Origin: Rosa chinensis
Taxonomy: Eukaryota; Streptophyta; Magnoliopsida; Rosales; Rosaceae
Assembly: GCF_002994745.2 (NCBI RefSeq)
Contig: NC_037090.1
Location: 6,197,501-6,261,500, forward strand
DNA length: 64,000 nt
Reading direction: 5' to 3'
Part shown: positions 11,401 to 26,543 of the stretch, in pieces
Layout: each line of letters opens with the position of its first letter
Position numbering within the stretch: position 1 is the stretch's first letter
The notes under the pieces: generated by a model
The model's database searches: none
Told to the model about the DNA's origin: nothing
What the model saw: the letters and a program-made list of their open reading frames with translations, nothing else
Program-made: the position numbers and the translations under genes

Positions 11401-13330
11401 CCATGGCCGGTACTCTAACGTCTGTGTTTTCACTGTTTTGTAGGTAAAAGGATTAAAGAGGGGAAAAGGTAGGAGAGGAGAACAAGCAAAGACAGAGTAA
11501 ATAATATAAATGATGTGCGGCCATGCCTGGTGTCTCTGCCTCCAGAAATTTATTATTGTGTGTTCTGAAAGAGGTTGAGCTCCACTTTCTCATTTTCCCA
11601 AGTCGATCCCTTTTCTTCTCTCAATGGGAAAACCCTTTCCATGATAATTCATCCCCTAATGCATTTCTTGTCTCTTAAACAACCACGCTTTAGGGTACAA
11701 ATCTTATGTGGATTACTTGAATTTACATAAATTCGGTCTATATTGTTCATTGAATTTGTGTTAAAGATTATGTGTATTACATGAAATGATTATATTTATT
11801 TTCGCGTGCACAACAAAACATGAATTTAATTCATTACACACAAAAAGAAATTTCAAGTACAAATTTGGCTATAATTGTATGTGAAGAAAGCACTCTAGAC
11901 ATCTGCTCCACTTGATAATTAAGTTTAATAAAACATTTTAAATTGAAAATGCATTCCATTCAACTTGAGCTAGGTTTACAGGCTAGGGTTTACAGTAGTT
12001 GACTTTTCTTCTCTCCTTTTTTCTATGTTTTGCTGAATCTGTTGGTAGTTAATCATTGACTAATTAGTTTAATAATCACTTGAGAATAACTAAAATATGG
12101 ACTTATAATATGTACAATATCTGGGTAGATGTATTTCTACGAATTAGTATTTGTAACTGTTAATATGTTTTGACGTAGACATGTAATCAGTGCGTACCTC
12201 ACCGGTAGGAATTGAGGGAAACGGTTTGAAAATAATTAAACATATTGAAGCCAAAGGGGATATGAATTCAATGGAGTCCTAAATGAGGACACATTTCAAC
12301 CCCTGAAGAAAATGACGCCATCCTAACTCTTTGTTAAGTACACGTAATAATCTTTCATACTTGATAAGGATTGAGAAACATGTCAAGAATGATTTTTATA
12401 ATTTTTTAGTTTACAAGAATATCACTTGAACCTCATTGACAAAGATGTATTTATTCGTCTAAGTTTTTGATTTCAAAGAATGACCTTATTCAGAAATAAG
12501 TAATTCCTCCACCTGTAATATTCGACTCAAGTTTTTTAAGGGTGTAAGATTCATAGGCGATTATGAAGAGAATAAGAACAGAGACTCAGGTCTCGTGTCA
12601 TGATGGAATGTTATTGCGTTACAAATCTAGAACAGAGACAAGACAAGACGCAGAATCTTGTATTGAATGAGCATTAGAATAAGAAAACGTTACAACAGGC
12701 AGAGAGAATCTTACATTTAACAATTGTCCCTATATTCGTTGACGAATCTGATTTTCGAGTAACAAAGCGACACGTACATTCTCAAGTGTAATTTAAGTGT
12801 TTTATCTTCTTTTCATATATAACTAATCACATGACTGTTGGATATGATATCTGATTCGGCTTTTCACTTGTACGTAAGAGTTTTTCTCAAGAACAAAAAA
12901 GAAGAAGAGAAAATTAATGACAACTATGATTCTCTTAATCAAGTTCCAATTATTAGCAAAACCAGATGGTTTAGTGGTCCACAATGCCTCACAAGTGTTT
13001 TCACAATTTGGTGTCAAAATATTGACTTCTACTTGAGTTTAGGAATTTTCCAAAAAGCTCACACCCACTGTCTCACTCTAAATCATGCATTTCATTTTCA
13101 TTCCATTTTTTTCAATTAATTTATGACTGATGTGGTTGTTAAGTTAATTAACCCCAAATAATTATAAACTAAAAAAAGATTAGACCTCTAGTACGGACGT
13201 TAAGAAGACCCATGGCATCAACGTAATAAACACCAACTCTAGGGGCCAATCCCACCACCCCAGTCTCCATACTATATTTTCCGACTCTCTGAGCTTCTCT
13301 GTCTGCTCTCTCAACAAACTCTTGAAAATA
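8420..13330. other. Long intergenic stretch without a recognised gene
   Basis: About 4.9 kb of AT-rich DNA. Open frames here (for instance at 9156-9416 and 12838-13119) are short, lack recognisable motifs and look like chance. A (CT)n microsatellite sits at about 10962-10979. The last few hundred bases should hold the promoter of the DUF1645 gene. I saw no tRNA, no clear miRNA hairpin and no transposon terminus. Confidence 0.5.
10962..10979. repeat. (CT)n microsatellite
   Basis: A short perfect CT dinucleotide run in intergenic DNA. Confidence 0.9.
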
Positions 13331-14527
13331 ATGGAGCTCAAACCAACCTCCAACAATGGCCATAGCTCAACCCCTGAACCAAACCTCGACCTTCCAAACC
13401 CTAGCAATGGCGAAACCCACAAAACCCACGACCCCCATTTCTTCTATGAAGACATTGACAGCAACTGCTCCACCCCTTACGTCAGCGCTCCCTCCAGCCC
13501 CGGCCGCGGACCCATCAGCGGTTTCTTCTACAGTGCACCGGCGAGCCCAATGCACTTTGTCCTCTCTTCAAATTCACTCAACTCACCCAACTCTTCTTCG
13601 TTTGACACGGCGGCGTCGGAGTTCGAGTTCTCAGCTCGGTTCGGGTCGAATGGATCTACTGCGACCGGGCCGATGAGCTCGGCGGATGAGCTGTTCTTGA
13701 ATGGAAAGATCCGGCCCATGAAGCTCTCCACCCACCTGGAAAAGCCCCAGGCGCCGTTGCAATCTGTCAACGAGGAAGATGGAGATGATCTATTCGAGTT
13801 CGGGCCGCTGAGAGGCAGAGATCTGAGGATGAGGGACAAGTCTCTGCGGCGGAGAACGAGATCCATGTCTCCCATGAGAAACCTGCCCTTTGATTGCGAG
13901 ATTTACGGCGAAAATGAAATCAGTAATAATGACTGTTGCTTTGCGGAAGATCTGAAGGAGGGTGATTTGGGGAAGAAGAAGAAGCCGGAGAATGGTGAGG
14001 AGGAGGAGGAGGAAGAAGTTGGGAGCTTGGAGACTACTCCGTCGGTTTCGGCTTCGTCTTCAAGATCATCCTCAGCTGGAAGAAACTCGAAAAGATGGGT
14101 CTTTCTGAAAGATTTTCTCCACAGGAGTAAAAGTGAAGGGAGGAGTAACAACAAATTCTGGGCCACAATCTCATTCTCGAGTAGTGGTAAGGAGAAGAAA
14201 CCCATGAAGGGAGGGAGTCAAAAGGAGTCTTTAAATTTGGGGACGGAGCCGGTGACCCAGAAAGCCAAGGGGGCAAGTGGGTCTGCTCCGGGGAAGAAGC
14301 CGGTGGCCGGGAAACCAGCCAACGGAGTCGGGAAGCGGCGGATGGCTCCGTCGCTTCACGAGCTGCATTACACTGCTAATAGAGCTCAGGCGGAGGAAAT
14401 GAGGAAGAAGACTTACTTGCCCTACAGGCAAGGATTGCTTGGATGCTTGGGTTTTAGCTCAAAGGGGTATGGAGCTGCCATGAGTACTGGGTTTGCTAGA
14501 GCACTAAACCCAGTCTCTTCCAGGTAA
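13331..14527 (+). CDS. DUF1645 family protein
   Basis: A single-exon gene for 398 residues, of a plant-only family whose biochemical role is not established. Family signatures are the N-terminal block STPYVSAPSSP (about 48-57) followed by SGFFYSAPASPMHF (63-76), a middle FEFSARF segment, a basic region around KDFLHRSKSEG, and a conserved C-terminus containing LPYRQGLLGCLGFSS. Most of the rest is Ser-rich and charged, probably disordered, with an (E)n stretch coded by GAG repeats near 14000. The ATG at 13331 is used; the frame extends to a TTG nine bases upstream, which is not a plausible start. Coding GC is higher than in the flanks. Confidence 0.9.
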   Translation: MELKPTSNNGHSSTPEPNLDLPNPSNGETHKTHDPHFFYEDIDSNCSTPYVSAPSSPGRGPISGFFYSAPASPMHFVLSSNSLNSPNSSSFDTAASEFEFSARFGSNGSTATGPMSSADELFLNGKIRPMKLSTHLEKPQAPLQSVNEEDGDDLFEFGPLRGRDLRMRDKSLRRRTRSMSPMRNLPFDCEIYGENEISNNDCCFAEDLKEGDLGKKKKPENGEEEEEEEVGSLETTPSVSASSSRSSSAGRNSKRWVFLKDFLHRSKSEGRSNNKFWATISFSSSGKEKKPMKGGSQKESLNLGTEPVTQKAKGASGSAPGKKPVAGKPANGVGKRRMAPSLHELHYTANRAQAEEMRKKTYLPYRQGLLGCLGFSSKGYGAAMSTGFARALNPVSSR

Positions 14528-17500
14528 AAAAAAAAAAACTAGTCGGTTTAAAGTTAAAAAGCCTATGTTGTGGAAGGAAGTGTATAGATTTTTTTTTTTT
14601 AATCTTCTTTTTGGTTTTTACTCTTTTGTTGAGGATTGTTTATGTGATCCTCTTGGTGGGTAGCTCTTAAAGATCTCTTTTTTTTGTCTAAAAGAGAAGA
14701 TCTGCAGTAGTAGTCTGTGGGGGTATGATGAAATTGTGGGATAATTCTTTTATTCCCAGCAACTATGTGTAAGATGATGCTTAGCCCTAGCTCACTGTAA
14801 ATTATTCTGTAGCACTGTCACTCTGGTTATGATGTTGGTATCAATTAAATCTATATATGATGATTATATATATCTATCTATTACTTTTGTTCTGGATACT
14901 TTTACTGAGTCTGAATCTGAATCTGAACCTGAATCATCAGTCTGATGATCTACCACATGATCTAGTTGATATTGCTTACCCTATATCTCATGTTAAGGGA
15001 GAGCTTTTGTCAAAAGATGTGGTCAGCTAGATGATAACTAGATATGGTACAGAGGGTATTGTACTACCAAGGTTTTTTCTGTTAAAACTTTAAGCATAAG
15101 TTAAAACTTCAACCTTCTGCTTAATCTCTGGAGTTGGGCCATTGTAAGATTAGATCACAGTAGAGGACACACCTCAAACACAAACAGCGACTGATCTAAT
15201 GGCTCTTAATTCCGGGGTTGCATTATTTCGAAGGCTCTAACAATGACTAATCAGCGGCTCACGATTTCGGAGTTTCATTACTTTGGAGGCTAAAAAAGTG
15301 ACTAATCAATAACTCTCGATTCCGGAGTTTCATTACTAAATAGGATTATAGAATTTTCGAAGCTTAAACCAAATTGAGGATAATGACTAGTGAGTATTTT
15401 GGTTCTTGCTATGGGGCTTAATTGCATCATTAAGTAAATAGACATCTAGAAAATGAATGATGGCGATTAAGAACATGTAGTGTTGGGATATTTCATATTT
15501 GCATTAGATGGTAGTTGGGTTTTTGAGGTGACCCAACTTGCTTTTTGGATGGTGTTGCTTGTTTGGGGACTCTAAAAAGCAAACTTGTCTAGTACAAGTA
15601 GCATCATTTCTGCTTTTTTTCTTGTAAACATTTACCACCTACGAACTAGGTAAGATCTAATTCGAGATACGGACTTTACTAAAGTGCAAGTGAAATCTTA
15701 ATTTACAAAGAGGGACATGGTGCTTCCTTCACATAGACATAAAGGAGGAGTTTGAGATTATGAGACATTCTCGTGAACTATGTTTGATGCATCTTTTCCT
15801 AGTCAGAATAATTAATATATCTCTTTTTGGATGCTTCTTTGGGGAACTTAATTAATATAAATTTCTCCAAGTGACCCATGAATTGGAAAATAATTCAAGA
15901 TATTGAAATTGTTAGCGTAGTATACCAGAATCCAGATTGAGAAAATAACGTTTGGTTGATAACATGAAAGTCTAGCACAAATTCGGTTTTTTGAACTTTT
16001 GATCAAAATTGGGTTACATACGAGTCAAGTCCCAAGTTACCGAAACAATTCGTCCACTCCTCACGTCAACGTTACAATTCACCTATATCGAGAATATATT
16101 GTTTGGATGTAAAATCTATTGTGAGTTGAATAGTTGAATACTTCAAATTCGATTTTATTGGATGCTCAAAGTCTTCGGAAATAATAAGCTGAATAGGCGA
16201 CTATGATGGAAACTCTTGAGAGTTGATAACTCTGAGATCTGATTTGAGGACCCAAGTCCATTACTATGCTGGGGACATATAATTTTTCAGCCTGGGGAAA
16301 ACAGCAGCAAAAATCCCATCATGGTCCCCAGGTTCATTATTGCTCATGGGTTCATTATCCAGATTTTAATTATGTATTCCCACAATGGATTATGCTGGCA
16401 TAAAAAGTATAGGGCTGTACAGAAAGCAACTGTTCCGTTTTGAAACACAAAATCCAGTCTCACAAATAGTTCAATCTTCAGTCCCATTGCATTTCTTTCA
16501 TAACTCGGGCTTCTTGTTACCACAAATGGTCCCATTCCCCACATTCATCATAAATCATATCCCATGGATGTTCTTGCTTTTATAGCTTTGAATCTTTGGT
16601 ATATATGGCATATTCTAGACTTTCTATCGTTTGGATCCACTGAAAAAGTAGTTTTTTTCAATGAAAAGTCTGTAGTATATGATATTTCTGGAATATCATA
16701 GAGTGCCGAAAGTTATATTCAGGTGGTAACTTCGAAAGGGTCGATAATGGTATAGAGAATCAATGCTCACCTCTCTCTTGCAGAATCTTATTGTCAACCG
16801 GTTATACAATGCAAGTATTGATCGAATTATCAAGTAACTTCACCGATTAGTAAACAGTGACTAATACAGTATGCTCCCGACTTCAAAGTCTCAATATTTC
16901 ATAGCACTCGAGTTTGTGTGTAGTATATCAATATACCGATATATTAAGTAAAGCAGTTTGATTTAGAGGTAAACTAATTCCATTGGATTAATTTGTGACT
17001 ATTCTACTGATGTGATGTGTCAAAATATGTGTACTTTAACATTAATGTTCCATAGAGTGATAGAACTTCGCGGAAGCATTATATTTCTGGTCTCGTTGTC
17101 TGATTGTCATCACCACATTGCTGGAATGGTTCATTGGTTACCCCACGCTTCTGAAATAAAAAAGCAAACACCAATGGGAAGATAAATCTTCTGACCAGCC
17201 AGGCAAGTCTCGAAAGAAAGGTGTTGGGTTACCTCTTATACTTCATACCTCCTGTTACATGAAGGTCTCAATGGGGTATCACTTTTTGTTTGTTTCCCCT
17301 TTTAAATAATGACTCACATGAACGTCGATACAGGCCACAGTCGATACAGAAGAAAAAGTGGTGCCAGCCACGTTTTCTGACTGGGATGTCGAGTGGTCAC
17401 TACTGTTCGAAACGGTTCAGGGAATCCTATTCTCTACACTAGTACTCAAGAACCAGCAAGTAGTAGTTTAGGAACTTGGGGTTATGTCAAAGCTCTAGTT

Positions 17501-17854
17501 CAATGCTTGTTGCGACATATAGTTAAGTACCGTCTGATCATGTGATCATCCTAGACCTAACGGTACAGGGTAGTCTGATTGAAGACATAACATTCAAGAA
17601 GAAACAAGCTATTGCAGTCCTCAGTTCATAAGATATTGATGATGCAAAAACACTAAATTATTGTTAACATATCTGGCTATTCGATCTCTTCTACGAATAA
17701 TAAACTCGAAGCGCAAAAATGTTTAGTCAAAAGATGTGCAACGAGAGTACACCGGAAACACTATCCTTTCGAAGACGATCAGAAGTTGGGAGATGACTTC
17801 CCCCAAACCAAGGTTTACTACATAGCCTTTCCCTGGAAGTGAGGAAGTGCCTCT
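14528..17854. other. Intergenic stretch with a small local repeat
   Basis: No gene is recognised in about 3.3 kb. The first 300 bases are the likely 3' UTR and poly(A) region of the DUF1645 gene. About three imperfect copies of a roughly 60-bp unit lie at 15190-15345. The rest is AT-rich and lacks convincing open frames; the pair of overlapping frames at 16344-16585 shows no known motif. Confidence 0.5.
15190..15345 (+). repeat. Degenerate ~60-bp tandem repeat, about 2.5 copies
   Basis: Units share the order TGACTAATCA, then a GGCTC/AACTCTC segment, CGATTC/TCGGAGTTTCATTA, and GAAGGCT/GGAGGCT. They diverge by roughly a quarter. This looks like an old intergenic tandem duplication. Confidence 0.6.
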
Positions 17855-21044
<3,190 letters not shown>

Positions 21045-21098
21045 CGTTCTGATTATTCCTGCTTTTTTCTGAGGACTCCTGGTGCTCTCCCTGCTCTA

Positions 21099-21106
21099 TT
21101 TTTATA
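21099..21106 (-). promoter_or_regulatory. TATA box of PDIL2-1
   Basis: The minus strand reads TATAAAAA about 55 bases upstream of the ATG, which implies a very short 5' UTR. No better TATA motif is seen nearby. Confidence 0.55.
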
Positions 21107-21740
21107 TTCCTCTACGTAAGACTCCAATTTTGCTTTTTCTTTTAAAAATAATAATAATCTATATTATTGCGTAAAATGAAAAAGAAAGTTAACTTTTTTT
21201 TACGTATAGTGAAAGGTACTCCACCAAATGTTCATTGTGAAATTATTTACACCCACGGTAAATTTAAGATTTGTCTCGTCAATGCCGTGATCTTATGTTA
21301 TTATTTGAACTAATGAAATGTTGTGATTCAAACTAATAGAATCGTGATAATTTGATAACAAATGGAGAAAAATTATTTTATGTACCAACAGTGCAAGTGA
21401 ATCAGTAGATTTAGCAGATCTTAACTGTTGATATTTATATATAATTTTATTTTTAATAACCAATAAATATACTTGATGTTATTCTGTCATCTATCCATTT
21501 ATGTTGTTATCCATGAGTGTATGATTGCCCTAATGATATTCAGTTACTACGTGAAATGGCATGGTGATTCAGACAAACAGAATCACAACAATTAGATTTA
21601 TATGACGATGAAAACTGAAAAGAAGAGAACAGATTTACTCCATTATATGTCAATGCCCCAGTAAATTTTTGCCATGTACTTTACGATGTTTCCAAGGTTA
21701 ATTACTGATGAAGGTTGAAGAATAGTCTTTCTATGAAACA

Positions 21741-21759
21741 CGTGGCAAAAGTTGATTGG
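21741..21759 (-). promoter_or_regulatory. ER stress response element (ERSE-I) upstream of PDIL2-1
   Basis: The minus strand reads CCAAT-(9 bases)-CCACG, an exact match to the ERSE-I consensus, about 700 bases upstream of the PDIL2-1 start. In plants such sites are bound by bZIP28/bZIP60 with NF-Y during the unfolded protein response. Function at this distance is an inference. Confidence 0.6.
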
Positions 21760-21981
21760 GGAGGTGAGCAACTTCATTTCCAAAAATGAAAAAGAATTAT
21801 GCACAGTTGACCAATCAAAAGCAACCCTCTGGCAGGTGAACCAATCAGGTGCCATCTTCTTGCCAAAAACACGTAATAGTCAAAAGACCACGTTACACAT
21901 CTTGTTTGTCTAATTTGGACCAAATAAATAAAATTTAAAAAACAACAAAAAAGACGCGGGTAATCAAAATGGCCAAACCAA

Positions 21982-22053
21982 GGGGTGTTGCGAGAATCGA
22001 ACTCGCGACCTCTCGCACCCGAAGCGAGAATCATACCACTAGACCAAACACCC
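21982..22053 (-). tRNA. tRNA-Pro (CGG)
   Basis: A 72-nt cloverleaf on the minus strand, beginning GGGTGTTTGG and ending AACACCC plus a discriminator base C. The acceptor stem pairs over 7 bp. The anticodon stem CTCGC/GCGAG encloses loop TTCGGGT, which gives anticodon CGG (plus-strand 22019-22021). The A box (TGGTCTAGTGG) and B box (GAGTTCGATTC) are both good. There is no intron and no encoded CCA. A four-T run (plus-strand AAAA at 21966-21969) just past the 3' end is the likely Pol III stop. Confidence 0.97.
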
Positions 22054-22265
22054 AGTCTTGTTACTTGTCTCGGGAAAACATCTAACTAAACCCTCCTAAA
22101 ACTACTTTTAATAGCCGACCATAACCATCATCTTTCGTCCTATTTTCATAAATTCGATTCTCTGGTAAAGTAGCCCTTAGCTCTAAATCTCTGTCTCTCC
22201 GAAATTTCAATCACATCCTTGAGGGACGGAACCCCAATTGAGCTCATAGATTGAATTGCGCAGCC

Positions 22266-25250
22266 ATGGCTAGCAATGGGGTAAGTTCAACATCCAATTA
22301 ACCTTCACTTTTTTTTTTTTTTTTTTTCACTGAGAATCAATCAATTGGCGCAGTTAGGGTAAAGTATTGATTTTTAGGGTTTTGATTAATTTTTTATTTT
22401 TTGGGTGTAGGCTGTTGGAGTAGATAATACTCATAGAAGGAAATTCGATCTTGAAGAGTATGCTGAGAAAGCCCGCGAGCGTGAAAGAAAGGTTTCTACT
22501 TTCCAAACCCTAGTGCTATTTTGTTTATGGCATTGATTGAGATGTTAGTGAAGTGATATGCTTTCTTTGTTTAATTTTGGGGTTTTGCATTGTGGTTTCA
22601 GGAAGAGGAGGGAGCTCGTAAGTCGAAATGTGAGTTTGCTGAGTCTTTTCTTTTGGTGCCTCTTTGTGTTGGTCAATTTGGTTTTGTTTGGTGGAGACTG
22701 AAATTGGTTTGTGTATTTGATTTTCGTGTGCAGCGAAAGGTCCTCCGGTGCAGAGGAAGCCATTGAAGCACAGGGATTATGAAGTAGACCTTGAATCTCG
22801 CTTGGGGAAAACACAGGTAACCAAATTTATTGCCCAGTTTGGACTTGGATAGCTCAGTTGCGGCTAATTATTTTGTCACATGTACCGTCATGGATTGACT
22901 AGCTATCATGAATGAATTTAAATGTCCTGGTGAATTGAGATAGTAGATGTGTTCATTTTAGCACTTAGCTGAAACATTTGAGTTCCTTGTGGATGATAGA
23001 TGAGCGTTGTTTTTCCTAAATGGTATTGTTTGGAGCTGGTTGTTCTGGTATCCCGAACAACTTTTAATGTTATTTAAAGAAGTTGGCATATATCAGGATT
23101 CGAAAGATTCTGTACCAGGATATGTATAAAAGATATTGTTTCAGTTGTTTTCACTTTGCTATCTTTTGTAATATAATGATACTAGAAGAGGTGGATGCAG
23201 TGGATATACCCAGGTCATGTTATGGATACTGTCTAGCTATTGGCCTATCAAGTTCAAGATTCTAGAGTTTAGGATGCTGTGCCCAGAAAAATCTGATTAA
23301 TGAAGTAGAGTGCAAAATATTATATGAAGAGTAAGGAGAACAGAAATACTTTCTCTGTCCCCTCTACTTGGTTTAGTAGTATCAGAAACAATCCCAAATG
23401 ATCCATATATTCAGTAGTTTGTATAGCTTCTTTATTTGGATATTATGTTGCTTACAGCTTTGATAAAATAAATATTTTGATTTTTTTTTTCAGTGTCAGT
23501 GTTTGATTTTTCATTTTCACTGAATTGTGTTTTGCAGGTTGTTACTCCAATAGCACCTTTAAGCCAGCAGGTAAAATCTTGCCATGTTTGCATAGTTCTT
23601 TGCAATAATATGATTTGCATTCTTCTTGTTTTTATAGTTTACGGTGTTCATACTTGTGGTTCTTCTCTTTCTTGATTCAGACAGCTGAATAGTTTTTTAA
23701 TTTTCATGTAATCCAATAAATCATTATATGATGAAGATCTTTCACCTTCTGTGTTAAAAAGATGAGCATGATTTTACATGTCAAAGGCTTTATTTTTGAT
23801 AAATGAATCATATAATACTTCCGGAAGCATTACTAAGCTATACTTCAGGTAGTTAGATTATTGGTTGTTATTAGACCTAACCCAAGAACTCAACTGGGAT
23901 GTAGTAGTGCTCTCTCTCTCTCTCTCTCTGTGACTAAATTTTCTTACACATTTCCGACATTTTGTCTTGCTTTGATGCAATGGCCAATACTACCAACTAT
24001 TTGGGGGACCACAACTTAGGTTGACTGCACAAATTGGTAGTCAGATTGAAATTGAAACATATCAAGAGTTTTGAAACAATCTTTGTAATATTTGATTGGA
24101 GAGGCCAGCAATCATATTGCAGTTAACCTGAATTTAATTTTGCTCACCAAAGACTTTGTATATTTTCTTGGGTATCTTCTAGTGAATCTGAGCCGGGTCA
24201 TTTTCTAGCCTTGGTGCTGCAACATTTTGTTTCCTCTGTCTCTTTGATTGATTGAGTTCTTTGCAGGCTGGATACTTTTGTTCAGTTTGTGAGTGCGTTG
24301 TAAAAGATTCTGCAAACTACTTGGATCATATCAATGGCAAAAAACGTATGTAATCTCCATATAAATGCTCATTTAAAAATGTTTCTATTGTCCTTTGTAT
24401 CTATTTGTGGTTGCTCTTTAATAATTACTTTCATTGTTGTAGATCAAAGAGCTTTGGGTATGTCTATGCGGGTAGAGCGGGCATCTCTTGAACAGGTTAG
24501 TTTAAGAATCATTTATCTATTGAGAATGGCGCATCTTGATTACCCAAAGATTGGAAATAGATACACAGAAATCCAAATGTAGGGCATTCCTTCAGACCAA
24601 AGAAAAATTAGAACATACATGCGACTTTCTGGAGATGTAAGAAGATAATCACAGAACTTGTAGAAATCATATTAGTTCTCTCGTCTGTTAATTAGTTAAA
24701 GGACATATTTGCATCTTTGTAAATACTTTGTATTTTAAACTGTGAGTTCATTTAATGGTGTACAGGTCCAGAGTCGATTTGAAAAGCTCAAGAAGCGGAA
24801 AACTGATCTGCCCTTCACTGAGCAAGGTAAGACATTGAAGCACTGAGAAGCAAATGAATCCTTTTAGACTTAAGTTGAGACTTAGACCAATTATTGCATG
24901 TTTAAGATTTGGGTGAGTGGTAAAAAATCCGATTAATCCTTTTCCCTCTCAGATCTTGATGAACGGATCTTGAAGCAGCAGCAAGAAGAAGAGGAAAGGA
25001 AGCGACAACGTCGAGAAAAGAAGAAAGAGAAGAAGGTTGGTAGAATTGATTCTTGTACTTTTTAATCTTTGTTTGGCCCGAGTTGAAAAATCAATATCGT
25101 GCTACCGTTTTTTTTTTAGTTTCTATAATGATTCTCTTGAATCTTCTTTCCTGGGTTCAGAAAGAGAAGGTAGACGATGAGGAAATTGAAGTTGACCCTG
25201 ACGTTGCAGCAATGATGGGATTTGGTGGATTCGGTTCATCCAAGAAGTGA
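22266..25250 (+). CDS. SNU23: SNU23/ZMAT2-like spliceosomal zinc-finger protein
   Basis: A 201-residue homologue of yeast Snu23 and human ZMAT2, a nuclear component of the U4/U6.U5 tri-snRNP and B complex that acts around 5' splice-site handover. Exons are 22266-22280, 22411-22491, 22602-22629, 22734-22816, 23538-23570, 24267-24345, 24443-24495, 24766-24826, 24953-25035 and 25161-25250. Features in order are a charged N-terminus ([14 protein letters not shown]), a matrin-type C2H2 finger ([23 protein letters not shown]), the helix following it ([11 protein letters not shown]), a Lys/Glu/Arg-rich coiled region, and a short acidic to Gly/Phe tail ([12 protein letters not shown]). The first exon is only 15 bp. 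In Arabidopsis, as I recall, this gene (AT3G05760) adjoins TRM6 (AT3G05750); here a TRM6-like gene lies 14 kb upstream on the same strand. Confidence 0.94.
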
Positions 25251-26093
25251 TCTCTTCATGCCAAATCAATCTTCATGCCTCTACTGACACTGTTGTCTTT
25301 ATTGGTCAATTTTACTGCATCAACCACTTGATTTAGGTTTTGAGATTTGTACAAATTGTAATTTCATGAACTTCAAAATCTTGCATACTTTACTGATAGT
25401 GGTTTTATGGAAAAGGGAGTTACTCATGCTGCATCGGGTTCTCATTCATTTTGACGATGGATTGGATCTTAGAATTATGGTCTTCTTACATTGTTTTATC
25501 GATGACTGACAAATTGAACCTGAGTAATATCACACTCATGAGCAACCATTGCAAAGTCATAAACAGAAAGAAAACAGTTTTTAAGTGTACCTGCAGTCAT
25601 CAAAGCCTCATCTGTAGTCTAATTTCCCGGAAGTTCTTCAATGTCTACTGCGTCGGTAACTATAATATAATTTTAAATGTTCTGATCAAATTTGCAGAGA
25701 TTTGCAAATTCTAAGTCTGCAAATTTGAAATCATTAGTCTGATTAAGAAGTTCTAGATTCAGGGTTTAGGGCATTTGAAGCTTTCAAACTTCTATAAACA
25801 ATGTAGAGTCGAATAACATTAACCAAAGAACGAAAGATCTATTGTTTAGAAGTATTATTTCACCATAAAAACTTGCACACTCTGAAAGAAGTTCTTGTGT
25901 CTGGCAAAAATCACACAGAACTTATCGATCAAAGTAAAATGGACTACAAGTCGAACAAAATAAACGATCTAGGGAAATGCAGAGACGGGTTCTGAAATTG
26001 TAAAGCAGCACAGAGTGGTAGATCAGCCAACTCTTCAACAGGTGCTAGTTATACAATTTCTAAACCCTATACTTGTATGTATTTCCCAAAACC
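25251..26093. other. Intergenic region between SNU23 and a small minus-strand gene
   Basis: The left part is the SNU23 3' UTR. The rest is AT-rich and shows no gene. Transcripts from both sides converge here. Confidence 0.5.
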
Positions 26094-26543
26094 CTAAGCA
26101 CTTCTATCCAGCATGTCCCGAAACTCTTCAGCAGAAATTTGTCTCTCAAGCTTCCACCCGTCGCGGAACCACTCTATGAAATTCTCACAATCAGCATCAA
26201 CACCCTCCCCATTTTCGACATTATCTCCCAAGGCATTTCGATCCCGAGGTTCATTTTTGCTACGACAATGAACATGAGCTCTTTCTCTGGAACTGGTAAG
26301 AGCTCGTGCAGCAACAGCCTGGTGATGCACCATTGGTGCTTCAACTGTTGATGATTTGGTTGCCCCGCTGCCGCGGCGCTGCTGCTTCTTGTAGTCATCA
26401 TAGTGAACATGGTATTGATAATAATGGTTGTAGTAGTCATCACTGTTCTTGAAGGATTTGAATATACGTCTCAAGTGCTTCCAACCCTTCTTAGAAGATG
26501 TGGGAAGCTTATTATCATCTGATTTTGGGATTAAGCAAGACAT
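26094..26543 (-). CDS. Small plant protein of unknown function
   Basis: A single-exon frame of 149 residues with no recognised catalytic motif. It begins with a basic stretch (SKKGWKHLRRIFKSFK), continues with a Tyr/His-rich segment (YYNHYYQYHVHYDDY) and a low-complexity middle, and ends with a compact acidic block, FIEWFRDGWKLERQISAEEF followed by RDMLDRSA. That tail resembles the end of DUF761-type plant proteins (an F-x2-F...R...EEF...ML pattern), but I would not assign the family on this alone. The codon choice and conserved-looking C-terminus favour a real gene over chance. Confidence 0.65.
   Translation of the reverse strand: MSCLIPKSDDNKLPTSSKKGWKHLRRIFKSFKNSDDYYNHYYQYHVHYDDYKKQQRRGSGATKSSTVEAPMVHHQAVAARALTSSRERAHVHCRSKNEPRDRNALGDNVENGEGVDADCENFIEWFRDGWKLERQISAEEFRDMLDRSA

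Larger units (their letters stand above)
21045..21981. other. Upstream region of PDIL2-1
   Basis: This holds the PDIL2-1 promoter and, towards the right, the 3' flank of a tRNA gene. Besides the TATA motif and ER-stress element listed separately, several CCAAT boxes occur (for example near 21808 and 21841). No open frame looks genuine. Confidence 0.6.

Noticed and set aside
11160..11560. Possible miRNA precursor (local GCC-rich strings such as GGCCATGCCTGGTGTC).
   Set aside because: No convincing hairpin or known mature miRNA could be read from it.
12838..13119. Overlapping open frames on both strands upstream of the DUF1645 gene.
   Set aside because: They are short and AT-biased with no motif, in likely promoter DNA.
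13322..13330. A start nine bases upstream of the DUF1645 ATG.
   Set aside because: That codon is TTG; the ATG at 13331 is the normal start.
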